Positions 1 to 7,224 of a DNA stretch of 64,000 nt are shown one piece after another; within the stretch, counting starts at the first letter, position 1; every line of letters starts with the position of its first letter. The translations under genes were made by a program, and so were the position numbers. A model generated the notes under the pieces. The model was not told where the DNA came from. It searched no databases and was given only the letters and a program-made list of their open reading frames with translations. The DNA is from Actinomadura violacea (GTDB taxonomy: Bacteria > Actinomycetota > Actinomycetes > Streptosporangiales > Streptosporangiaceae): positions 1 to 64,000 of the forward strand of contig NZ_JAGEPF010000010.1 of the NCBI RefSeq assembly GCF_017573465.1. Reading direction: 5' to 3'.

Positions 1-888
1 GAGGTCGTGCGCCCCATCCTGGAGACCTCCGGGCTCGTCGCCGGCCAGGACTTCCACCTGGCCTTCTCACCCGAACGCATCGACCCCGGCAACCAGCTCT
101 ACGGCGTCCGCAACACCCCCAAGATCGTCGGCGGGCTCACCGCCGCCTGCGCCACCGCCGCCGCCGCCTTCTACGGCAAGTTCGTCGAACGCGTCGTCCA
201 GGCCAAAGGCACCCGCGAGGCCGAGATGGCCAAACTCCTGGAGAACACCTACCGCCACGTCAACATCGCCCTGGTCAACGAGATGGCCGTGTTCTGCAAC
301 GAACTCGACATCGACCTGTGGGACGCCATCGACTGCGCCGCCACCAAACCCTTCGGCTTCCAAGCCTTCCGCCCCGGACCCGGCGTCGGCGGCCACTGCA
401 TCCCCATCGACCCCAACTACCTGTCCTACAAGGTCCGCTCCCTGGGCTACCCCTTCCGCTTCGTCGAACTCGCCCAAGAGATCAACGACCGCATGCCCCG
501 CTACGTCGCCGAACGCGCCCAACAACTCCTCAACCGCGAAGGCCGCGCCCTCAAAGGCGCCAAAGTCCTCCTCCTCGGCGTCACCTACAAAGCCGACATC
601 GCCGACCAACGCGAATCCCCGGCACGACCCGTCGCACGCCGCCTCGCACACCTCGGCGCCGATCTCACCTTCCATGATCCCTACGTCAACCACTGGCACG
701 TCGACGGGACGGAGGTTCCCGCTGCCAGTGGCGACCTGACCACCGCGCTACAGGGCGCGGACCTGGCCATCGTCCTGACCGACCACGCCGTCTACGACCC
801 CGCCATCTTGACCGCACATGCCCGGCTGCTGTTCGACACCCGCGGCCGCACCCGGGACATCCGGGATGAGAACGCCGAACTGCTCTGA
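1..888 (+). CDS. UDP-sugar 6-dehydrogenase (WbpA/UDP-GlcNAc dehydrogenase-like), 5' end missing
   Basis: The visible 295 residues are the end of a UDP-glucose/GDP-mannose dehydrogenase family enzyme, which oxidises the C6 hydroxyl of a nucleotide sugar to a carboxylate with two NAD+. The reading frame is open at base 1, so the NAD-binding N-terminus lies upstream. The FSPERIDPGN motif, the ENTYRHVNIALVNE helix and the active-site segment GPGVGGHCIPIDPNY are visible; the catalytic Cys codon is 397-399. The C-terminal UDP-binding domain begins near KVLLLGVTYKADIADQRES. The SPERIDPGN and HCIPIDP forms are closer to UDP-N-acetyl-hexosamine dehydrogenases than to UDP-glucose dehydrogenase, but the substrate is inferred. 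Its upstream neighbours, perhaps cell-wall or exopolysaccharide genes, are outside the window. Confidence 0.9.
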   Translation, partial: EVVRPILETSGLVAGQDFHLAFSPERIDPGNQLYGVRNTPKIVGGLTAACATAAAAFYGKFVERVVQAKGTREAEMAKLLENTYRHVNIALVNEMAVFCNELDIDLWDAIDCAATKPFGFQAFRPGPGVGGHCIPIDPNYLSYKVRSLGYPFRFVELAQEINDRMPRYVAERAQQLLNREGRALKGAKVLLLGVTYKADIADQRESPARPVARRLAHLGADLTFHDPYVNHWHVDGTEVPAASGDLTTALQGADLAIVLTDHAVYDPAILTAHARLLFDTRGRTRDIRDENAELL

Positions 889-903
889 TCGGTCACGGTC
901 AGT

Positions 904-932
904 TTGCATGCACGGCATCCATTGTATACATT
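904..932 (+). promoter_or_regulatory. Promoter and probable autoregulatory operator of the GntR gene
   Basis: A -35 box TTGCAT (904-909), a 17-bp spacer and a -10 box TACATT (927-932) place the transcription start at or next to the GTG codon at 939, and no Shine-Dalgarno is visible, so the message is probably leaderless. A near-palindrome ATTGTATACATT (921-932, one mismatch) overlaps the -10 box. Operators with a TGTATACA core are common for FCD-type GntR regulators, so autorepression is inferred. Confidence 0.6.
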
Positions 933-938
933 GCATGC

Positions 939-1565
939 GTGCAGGCTGATGTGGTGTACCGGCGGCTCCGCGACCTGATCGTCGAGGGGCGGTACATGCC
1001 GGGGGAGAGGCTCACCGAGCTGTCGGTGAGCGCCGCGCTGGAGGTGAGCCGGACGCCGGTCCGGGAGGCGCTCCGCCGGCTGGAGGGCGACGGGCTCGTC
1101 GAGGGCACGGGGCGGGGCGTGGTGGTGAACGCGCTGAGCCCGGAGCGGCTCGGCCATGCCTACGAGGTGCGCGCCGCGCTTGAGGCGCTCACCGCCGAGC
1201 TCGCCGCCGACCGGCAGCGGGCGGGCCGCGTTCCACCCGCGGACCTGGACGACCTGGAGCGGCTCGCGTCGCTGCTCGAGGAGGTCACAGCGGCCGGTGA
1301 CCTCGACCGGGCGATCGGCCTCAACCGGGCGTTCCACCGCGGGATCGCCGAGATGGCCGGCAACCCGATCGCGCTGGAGACGCTCGACCGGCTGTGGGAC
1401 CAGATCGTCATCTCGACCCGCGACTCGCTCGCCGCCCCGGACCGCCCGGACACGGTGGCCGGCGAGCACCGCCGCCTGCTGCGGGCGATCGTCCAGGGCG
1501 ACCGGGCGCTCGCCGGCAGCATCGCCGGCGACCATGCCCGCGCCACCCGGACGACGCTCGCTTGA
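939..1565 (+). CDS. GntR family transcriptional regulator, FCD subfamily
   Basis: This 208-residue protein has an N-terminal winged helix-turn-helix (about residues 1-65, with the SRTPVREALRRLEGDGLV signature) and an all-helical FCD ligand domain (about 75-200). Three histidines typical of the FCD metal site are visible in FHRGIAEMAGN, EHRRLLRAI and DHARATRTT, so a metal-assisted carboxylate ligand is likely. The GTG start fits the promoter, which leaves no room for a ribosome site. The next gene, OsmC, starts 46 bp downstream in the same direction with its own strong ribosome site, so cotranscription is possible. The ligand cannot be named. Confidence 0.9.
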   Translation: MQADVVYRRLRDLIVEGRYMPGERLTELSVSAALEVSRTPVREALRRLEGDGLVEGTGRGVVVNALSPERLGHAYEVRAALEALTAELAADRQRAGRVPPADLDDLERLASLLEEVTAAGDLDRAIGLNRAFHRGIAEMAGNPIALETLDRLWDQIVISTRDSLAAPDRPDTVAGEHRRLLRAIVQGDRALAGSIAGDHARATRTTLA

Positions 1566-1611
1566 GAGACGCCAGGCCAACCGCTTTAGGACGACTGGAG
1601 GAGAACCTACG

Positions 1612-2082
1612 ATGCCGAAGACCCATCACTACGAGGTGACGGTGACCTGGACGGGCGACACCGGATCCGGGACGAGCTCCTACCGCGCCTACGAGCGGGC
1701 CCACGATGTGGAGGGCGCCGGCAAGCCGCCGATCGCGGGCAGCTCGGATCCCTCGTTCCGCGGCGACCCGTCCCGCTGGAACCCGGAGGAGCTGCTCGTC
1801 GCGTCGCTCTCGCAGTGCCACATGCTGTCGTTCCTCGGGGTCTGCGCGGGCGAGGGGATCGTCGTCACGGGCTATGTCGACCGCCCGCACGGGACGATGA
1901 TCGAGACGCCGGACGGCGGGGGCCGGTTCGAGGAGGTCGTGCTGCGCCCCGAGGTGACCTTCGCGGATCCGGCGCGGGCCGGTGAGGCCGCGCGGCTGCA
2001 TGCGCGCGCCCACGAGGTGTGCTTCATCGCCGCCTCGGTGAACTTCCCGGTCCGCCACGAACTCGAGATGACGGAGGTCTGA
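1612..2082 (+). CDS. OsmC family protein (peroxide/thiol redox)
   Basis: This 156-residue OsmC-like protein keeps the two redox cysteines of the family: Cys69 in SLSQCHMLSFL and Cys137 in AHEVCFIAASVNFPV. Family members reduce organic hydroperoxides through this dithiol pair in the cytosol; the physiological substrate here is not evident. The ATG at 1612 follows a strong GGAGGAG (1597-1603) with 8-nt spacing. It sits between a GntR gene and a LysR gene that starts 28 bp after its stop, so either regulator could control it. Confidence 0.9.
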   Translation: MPKTHHYEVTVTWTGDTGSGTSSYRAYERAHDVEGAGKPPIAGSSDPSFRGDPSRWNPEELLVASLSQCHMLSFLGVCAGEGIVVTGYVDRPHGTMIETPDGGGRFEEVVLRPEVTFADPARAGEAARLHARAHEVCFIAASVNFPVRHELEMTEV

Positions 2083-2110
2083 CACGGATGTGGGGTGAGA
2101 TGCTGGCGCG

Positions 2111-3013
2111 ATGATCGGATCTCGCCAGCTGGAGTACTTCCGGGCCGTCGCGCGGGAGCTGCACTTCACGCGTGCCGCGGAGGCGCTGCGGATAGCGCAG
2201 CCCGCGCTGTCCCAGCAGATCCGCAAGCTCGAACGGCAGCTCGGCGTCACCCTGTTCGACCGCGACAACCACCGGGTGGAGCTCACCCCGGCCGGGGCGG
2301 CGCTCCTTGAGCACGCGGAGCGGATCCTCGCCGACATCGCGGCGGTGGAGGAGGAGATGCACGGCTGGGCCGGCGGGACGCGCGGCCGCATCCGGCTGGG
2401 CGTCGCGCGCGGGCTGACGGCCAGGCTGGCCCGCCTGCTGGCCGCGTTCTCCGCCGAGTTCCCCGCGATCGACGTCGAGCTTCGGGAGAACAACACCGAG
2501 GAGATGATCGCCGGCCTGCACGGCGGGCGGCTCGACGCGGCGACCGTCGTCCGGCTGCCGCCGCAGGAGGAGGGGCGCCGGCTCGCGTCGCTGCCGCTCG
2601 GCGAGGAGCCGCTCGTCCTCATCACGGCGGAGTCGGCGCCGCTGGCCGGCCGCTACCGGGTGCCGGTGGCGGCGCTGGACGGCATCGACCTCGCCTGCTT
2701 CTCGCCGGGGTCGGCGATCCGGGAGATCGTCCTGTCGGCCCTCGCCGACGCGGGCGCGGCGGCGCGGATCCGGCTGGAGACCCGCGAGTACAGCACGGCG
2801 CGGGCCATCACGAGCGTGGGGCTCGCGGCGGCCGTGGTGCCCCGCTCGATCGCGGAGGAGCCGGGGCTCCCGGTCGCCGTCGTCCGGCTGGATCCGGAGC
2901 CGACCTGGGCGCCGTCGTTGGCGTGGCCGGCGGGCCGCAGGCCGGGCCCGGCGCTGTCGGCCTTCATCGCGTTCATGCGGGACCACCCGGAGCTCGCGTC
3001 CGTCGCTTCATAA
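2111..3013 (+). CDS. LysR family transcriptional regulator
   Basis: This 300-residue protein is a full-length LysR-type regulator. It has an N-terminal winged helix (about 1-62, including ALRIAQPALSQQIRKLERQLG), a linker helix and a periplasmic-binding-like effector domain (about 90-295). Spacing of only 28 bp from the OsmC stop suggests readthrough from that gene. The downstream decarboxylase/lactonase fusion starts 110 bp later on the same strand and is a plausible target, since LysR proteins often control aromatic-acid pathways. Start choice is by alignment with the family N-terminus (MxxRQLEYFRAVAR); no strong ribosome site is seen. Confidence 0.9.
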   Translation: MIGSRQLEYFRAVARELHFTRAAEALRIAQPALSQQIRKLERQLGVTLFDRDNHRVELTPAGAALLEHAERILADIAAVEEEMHGWAGGTRGRIRLGVARGLTARLARLLAAFSAEFPAIDVELRENNTEEMIAGLHGGRLDAATVVRLPPQEEGRRLASLPLGEEPLVLITAESAPLAGRYRVPVAALDGIDLACFSPGSAIREIVLSALADAGAAARIRLETREYSTARAITSVGLAAAVVPRSIAEEPGLPVAVVRLDPEPTWAPSLAWPAGRRPGPALSAFIAFMRDHPELASVAS

Positions 3014-3122
3014 GTTGCGGATCTGACCAGTAGCTCTTTCATGTCTTGGACATCTGACCCGCCGCCGCGTGACGATCAATGTGCCCCGCGAACGCGGGGG
3101 TTATCGAAACGGGAGCGGAACG

Positions 3123-4286
3123 ATGAAGCGTGACGAGCGCGGACGCAGGGCGTACGAGGGCTTGATGGGCGTCCCGGCCGAGGAGGCCTTCGACGACGTG
3201 CGCCGGATTTCTCCGCAGATGTACGAGACCGTGCTGGACGGGGCGTTCGGCGGCCCGCTGGCCCGCGCCGAACTGACCCGCCGGGAGCGGGAGATCGCAA
3301 GCACGGCGATCGTGGCGGCGATCGGCGGCGCCGACCGCCGTCTGGCCAGCCATGTGCGCGGTGCGCTTCGCCAGGGCGTCGCGCCGCACGAACTGCTCGC
3401 CTTGGCCGAGCACGTCGCGGTCTACGCGGGCTTCCCGCGCGCGCTGAACGCACTGGACGTCGTCCACGAGGTGCTGCAGGGGGCGGGCGTCCCGGAGCAG
3501 CCGGCGCTGCACCGCGTCCAGTTGTCCGACCACGAGACCGTGGTCGCGCAGAAGGGCGACCACGGCCCCGCGGTGATCCTGTCGCATTCGCTCGGCGTCG
3601 ACTGGCGGATGTGGGAGCCGGTGATGGAACGCCTGTCGCACGGCCGCCGCGTCTTCGCCTACGACTTCCGCGGCCACGGCGGCGCGGCCGGGGCGCCCCG
3701 CCCGTTCTCCATGGACGACCTGGCCCGCGACATGGGCGGCGTCCTCGACGCGTTCGGCGTGGAGCAGGCGCATGTGGTCGGGCTGTCCATGGGAGGCGGC
3801 ATCGCGCAGACGTTCGCGGTGCACTCGCCCGAGCGGGTCGCGTCGCTGGCGCTGCTGGCGACCACGGACCACGCCTTCGACGCGTTCGAGGGACGCGCGC
3901 GCTCCGGCGAGGTGGACGGGATGGAGGCGCAGATCGTTCCGACCCTGACCCGCTGGTTCACCGCGCCCGCGCTCGCCACGAACGGGTGGGGCGTGCAGTA
4001 CGCCCGGGAGCTCGTCCGCCGCTTCGACCCCGCCGACTGGGCGGCCGCCTGGCGCGCCTTCAAGGGCGTCGACGTGCAGGGCAAGCTGGCCGCGTTCCAA
4101 GCGCCGACCCTGGTGCTGGTGGGGGAGGAGGACTACTCGACCACGCCGGAGGTCATGTCGGGGGTCGCCGAGCGCATCCCCGGGTCGACCTACCAGGTGC
4201 TGCCTGGGACGCCGCACATGCAGACGCTCGAGAAGCCCGAGCTGGTCGCCGACGCCCTCGACCGCTTCCTGCCGGCCGACCGCTGA
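3123..4286 (+). CDS. Carboxymuconolactone decarboxylase-like / alpha/beta-hydrolase fusion (3-oxoadipate enol-lactonase type)
   Basis: The 387-residue protein carries a carboxymuconolactone decarboxylase-like domain at the N-terminus (about 1-120, with ELLALAEHVAVYAGFPRALNAL) and an alpha/beta-hydrolase at the C-terminus (about 135-387). The hydrolase shows a GLSMGG nucleophile elbow (Ser222), Asp337 in VGEEDYS and His365 in GTPHMQTLEKPE. Together these activities would convert gamma-carboxymuconolactone to 3-oxoadipate in the beta-ketoadipate pathway. In PcaL fusions as I know them the hydrolase comes first, so the order here is reversed. The ATG at 3123 follows GGGAGCGG. No other pca genes are nearby, so the substrate is uncertain. 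Confidence 0.8.
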   Translation: MKRDERGRRAYEGLMGVPAEEAFDDVRRISPQMYETVLDGAFGGPLARAELTRREREIASTAIVAAIGGADRRLASHVRGALRQGVAPHELLALAEHVAVYAGFPRALNALDVVHEVLQGAGVPEQPALHRVQLSDHETVVAQKGDHGPAVILSHSLGVDWRMWEPVMERLSHGRRVFAYDFRGHGGAAGAPRPFSMDDLARDMGGVLDAFGVEQAHVVGLSMGGGIAQTFAVHSPERVASLALLATTDHAFDAFEGRARSGEVDGMEAQIVPTLTRWFTAPALATNGWGVQYARELVRRFDPADWAAAWRAFKGVDVQGKLAAFQAPTLVLVGEEDYSTTPEVMSGVAERIPGSTYQVLPGTPHMQTLEKPELVADALDRFLPADR

Positions 4287-4384
4287 CGCACCGCGGACGA
4301 GTGTGCCGCGCACATTCGCCCGCACGGGGGAGACGCATGGTTCCGGCGGGGGAGGCGCCCGCCGGACCCTCGTCGGGAGGCTCT

Positions 4385-4414
4385 CCCCATGAACACAGGC
4401 CCCATGAACACAGG
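4385..4414 (+). repeat. Two exact tandem copies of a 15-bp unit
   Basis: CCCCATGAACACAGG occurs at 4385-4399 and again directly at 4400-4414. Each copy carries an ATG in the same frame, so the repeat lies inside the mini-ORF at 4389-4430. A related ATGAACACCGG is found at the end of the next gene (5437). Confidence 0.85.
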
Positions 4415-4430
4415 TTGGACGCATCGGTGA
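4389..4430 (+). CDS. Putative 13-residue leader ORF
   Basis: A mini-ORF (Met-Asn-Thr-Gly-Pro-Met-Asn-Thr-Gly-Trp-Thr-His-Arg, stop) starts at 4389 behind a GGGAGG and ends in a TGA whose first two bases overlap the GTG (4427) that best starts the downstream membrane protein (GTGA overlap). This is the arrangement of a coupled upstream peptide. No rich run of one amino acid is present, so classical attenuation is not indicated. Translation is unproven. Confidence 0.35.
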   Translation: MNTGPMNTGWTHR

Positions 4431-5440
4431 GCGGCGCCGCCGCACCGCTCGACACGCACCGGGTGGGCGCAAGATGGACGGCCATGCGGGTGATGGCCGG
4501 CTACGGTGCCGCATCTTCGCTGTCGCTCTATCTCTTGGTGAAGGTCGTGTGGGTGGCGGCGTCGCTGCTCGGGCGCACGCCGTCCACCTTCACCGACGGC
4601 GACTGGATCGTGCTGAACACGGTCACCGTCGGGATGTCGGTCGTCGGTGTGGTCCTGGGGCTGGCCCTGGCGCAGCCCTGGGGCCGCCGCGTCCCGGCGC
4701 CGCCGCTGGTCTTCTTCGCCTGGGTGGGCGCCGGGTTCCTCGTCCCGATGATCCCGTACATGCTGGTCAGCGCCGTCCTCGGCGCGGACGCGGGAGGCGG
4801 CGGCTCCGGCGGCTCCAGCGGCGGCGACACCGTCCCGGCCTGGGAGATGGTCTTCATCAGCATCGGCTTCGCGGGCATGGCCCTGGGGCTGGCCGTCGCG
4901 CTGCCCATCTACCTGCGGGAACGATGGCCGATCGCATTCCTCGGCCGGGTGGGCGACCGCCTGCCCGCGCGCATCGGCCGGTCCCACATCCGAGCCTTGT
5001 ACATCCTGATCGCGGCACTGGTCCTGCTCTGGACGTACTGGGTGGTGGGCGGAAAGCTCGGCCTGCAGCCCGCACACCGCCACATGATGGACGCCAACGG
5101 GCGACTGCTCGTCGGCAACTCGGCGCTCTGGGCCGTCATCGGCGCAGCCGCGATCCGCACGATCGCTACAGGACGTCCGAGGACGCCCCTGTGGATCCCC
5201 ATGGCGCTGGCGTTCATCTCGTCGGGATCGCTGTTCGCGTGGGCGGCGTGGAGGCTGCCATGGGCGCTCATCCGGCCGGGCGGTTACACGGCCCCCGAAT
5301 ATCCGGCCGTCTCCGTCCTCCAATACGGGCTGAGCATCGCCGCCGGAATCGTGATGCTCGCCGCGCTCCTCAAGGTCGTGCGGTCGGGCGACCGCGAGTC
5401 CGGGACCTCGCTGCAACAGAGCACGGTCGCGCAGCGATGA
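4427..5440 (+). CDS. Multi-pass membrane protein of unknown function
   Basis: The 337-residue product has about eight predicted hydrophobic segments and a glycine/serine-rich extracytoplasmic or cytoplasmic loop near residues 120-135 (GGGGSGGSSGG). I do not recognise a family. The GTG at 4427 is favoured because it overlaps the stop of a mini-ORF that has a good ribosome site; an ATG at 4484 is an alternative that would remove 19 residues. It converges with the TetR gene at 5451-6032, leaving 10 bp between stops. Confidence 0.75.
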   Translation: MSGAAAPLDTHRVGARWTAMRVMAGYGAASSLSLYLLVKVVWVAASLLGRTPSTFTDGDWIVLNTVTVGMSVVGVVLGLALAQPWGRRVPAPPLVFFAWVGAGFLVPMIPYMLVSAVLGADAGGGGSGGSSGGDTVPAWEMVFISIGFAGMALGLAVALPIYLRERWPIAFLGRVGDRLPARIGRSHIRALYILIAALVLLWTYWVVGGKLGLQPAHRHMMDANGRLLVGNSALWAVIGAAAIRTIATGRPRTPLWIPMALAFISSGSLFAWAAWRLPWALIRPGGYTAPEYPAVSVLQYGLSIAAGIVMLAALLKVVRSGDRESGTSLQQSTVAQR

Positions 5441-5450
5441 ACACCGGCTC

Positions 5451-6032
5451 TCAGCCGCCCGCCTCGATGATCGGTGTCAGGAGCAGATCGAGGCGGGCGT
5501 CGGCGTGGCCCGGCCTCAGCCGGTGTCCATGCACGAGGGTGGCGAGGCCGTGCAGCGACCCCCACGTCACCTCCGCGAGCGTCTCCACGTCCCGCTGGCC
5601 CGCGAGCGGCTCCAGCGCGGAGACGAACTCCCCGAACGCCTCTTGCAGCGGTTCGGTCCGCTCTCCGGTGCCGAGCGTCACGTCGACGTGCTGGACGAAC
5701 ATCGCGTCGTACAGTGCGGGCCGCTCCCGGGCGAAGTCCAGGTAGGCGCCGGCCACCGCGCGCAGGGCCTCCTCGGGTGCCGGTCTCGCCGTCCGCGCCT
5801 TCCGCAGGAGGCCGGCCAGCTCACCGAACCCGTCCTGCGCCACCGCCGCGACGATGGCGTCCTTGCCCTTGAAATGGCTGTAGAGGACGGGCTGGCTGTA
5901 CTCGACCCGGTCGGCCAGCCGCCGGGTGGTGACCGACTCCCAGCCCTCCGCCTCGGCCATCTCCTGGGCCGCCCTGACGATCAGCCGGTGACGTTCTGCT
6001 CGTTCGCGCTCTCGGCGTTCCTGTACGGACAC
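5451..6032 (-). CDS. TetR/AcrR family transcriptional regulator
   Basis: The 193-residue protein has an N-terminal TetR helix-turn-helix (about residues 12-60, TTRRLADRVEYSQPVLYSHFKGKDAI) and a C-terminal helical ligand domain resembling the WHG-type TetR C-terminus (AEVTWGSLHGLATLVHGHR). The GTG start at 6032 is preceded by a near-perfect -10 box TAGAAT at 7 nt and no ribosome site, so the gene is probably leaderless. A cluster of GCTAGC palindromes overlaps its promoter. The convergent membrane protein is a possible target, but the only sites seen are at its own promoter. Confidence 0.9.
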   Translation of the reverse strand: MSVQERRERERAERHRLIVRAAQEMAEAEGWESVTTRRLADRVEYSQPVLYSHFKGKDAIVAAVAQDGFGELAGLLRKARTARPAPEEALRAVAGAYLDFARERPALYDAMFVQHVDVTLGTGERTEPLQEAFGEFVSALEPLAGQRDVETLAEVTWGSLHGLATLVHGHRLRPGHADARLDLLLTPIIEAGG

Positions 6033-6039
6033 GGCCTGA

Positions 6040-6107
6040 ATTCTAGCACCGCTAGCACATCGAGCACAGAATGTGCTAGCGTGAATCGGAACGCTAGCGT
6101 CGCTAGG
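6040..6107 (-). promoter_or_regulatory. TetR promoter with a GCTAGC operator cluster
   Basis: On the minus strand TAGAAT (6045-6040) is a near-consensus -10 box 7 nt before the GTG at 6032. The same 68 bp contain three GCTAGC palindromes (starting 6051, 6075 and 6093; the last extends to a perfect 10-bp palindrome 6091-6100) plus flanking CTAGCAC (6043-6049) and CGCTAGG (6101-6107). GTGCTAGCG and GCTAGCAC are opposite-strand versions of the same half-site, as expected for cooperative TetR binding. Confidence 0.65.
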
Positions 6108-6122
6108 AGACGGCGGGGACGG

Positions 6123-7088
6123 TCACCGCACGCGCCCCCGGGGCTTGAGGGGCACGTCCGGAAGGGCCGGCGCCGGGATCGGGGGACCGTGGTAGCCGTG
6201 CACGACGCCGAACCTCTCGCCGGACGTCCACTCCTCGCGCGCCCGGCGGATCTCCTCGCCCGACCGCGCGACGAAGTTCCACCACATGACGAGCTTCTCC
6301 TCGAACGGCTCGCCGCCGAGCAGCACCAGCCCGCTCGTCCCGTCGGCGCGCAACCGCAGTTCCCGGCGGCCGCACCCGAGGTAGACCATCGAGCCCGGCT
6401 CGGCCCGCACTCCGTCCACCTCTGTGACCCCGGACATCGTGAGCACCGCGTACTCGAAGTCCGGCTCGACCGGCAGGCGGACGTCCGCGCCGTCCGCCAG
6501 GGTGACGTCCGCGCCGACGATGGGGGAGAACACCGTCCCCGGCGAGACGGCGCCGTCGAGCCCGCCGAGGATCACGGTCCCGCTGAACCCGGGCCCGGTC
6601 ACCACCGGCAGATCGCCGTGGTGCTCGAACGCCGGGTCCGTGCTGCGGTGCGCGTCCGGCAGCGCCACCCACAGCTGCGCCCCGTGCAGGATGCGCGCGT
6701 GCTCGCGCGGCGACTCCTCCGAGTGCGCGATGGCCCGCCCGGCCGTCATCAGCCCCAGCTCCCGCGGCCGGACGGTCTGCAGGCTCCCGAGGCTGTCGCG
6801 GTGCAGCACCTCGCCGTCGTGCAGCCAGCTCACCGTCTGCAGCCCGATGTGCGGATGGGGCGGCACCTGCATACCCGGCTGATCCGCGATGTCGTCCGGG
6901 CCGTAGTGGTCGACGAAGCATCAGGCGCCCACCATCCGCCGCCCCAGGCTCGGCAGCAGCCGCCGGACGACCGTGCTCTCGCCCAATGGCACCTGCCGCG
7001 GCGGCAGGACCTCGTGCACCGGCCCTCCGGGGACGTCCTCCCGGCCTCCGCACGCGACGGCGCTGGGCCGCACATCAAGATTGCTCAC
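6123..7088 (-). pseudogene. Pirin family gene interrupted by an in-frame TGA
   Basis: Read from a GTG at 7088 behind a strong AGGAGGGAG, the frame encodes a complete 321-codon pirin except that codon 56 (6923-6921) is TGA. It falls exactly where pirins carry the conserved Trp of the GAWCFVDHYGP motif, so a single TGG-to-TGA change is the simplest explanation. After the stop the frame continues uninterrupted with CFVDHYGPDDIADQPG and then PPHPHIGLQT, containing the metal-ligand histidines (codons 78 and 80). Reinitiation at the ATG of codon 73 (6872) would give a 249-residue protein keeping the metal site but losing the first strands; no good ribosome site precedes it. Pirins are iron-binding cupins, some with quercetinase activity. 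A sequencing error must be excluded. Confidence 0.8.
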
Positions 7089-7224
7089 GGCACCGACTCC
7101 CTCCTGGGCAACACCGTACGGAACGCCGCCCGCACCCGCCTCCACCGGGCTCGCCGGCGGTCGCGCTCCCCGCCTGCCGGGGGCCAGGAATCGCCGGTGC
7201 GGCGCCGCGGTTTGAACGAATGTG

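Noticed and set aside
67..699. A 210-codon antisense frame in the UDP-sugar dehydrogenase gene.
   Set aside because: It is Gly/Val/Ala-rich shadow sequence; the plus strand encodes a recognised enzyme.
6921..6923. UGA recoded as selenocysteine or tryptophan in the pirin gene.
   Set aside because: The expected residue is Trp, not Cys; no SECIS-like structure or UGA-Trp code is known for this kind of organism. A nonsense mutation or sequencing error is simpler.
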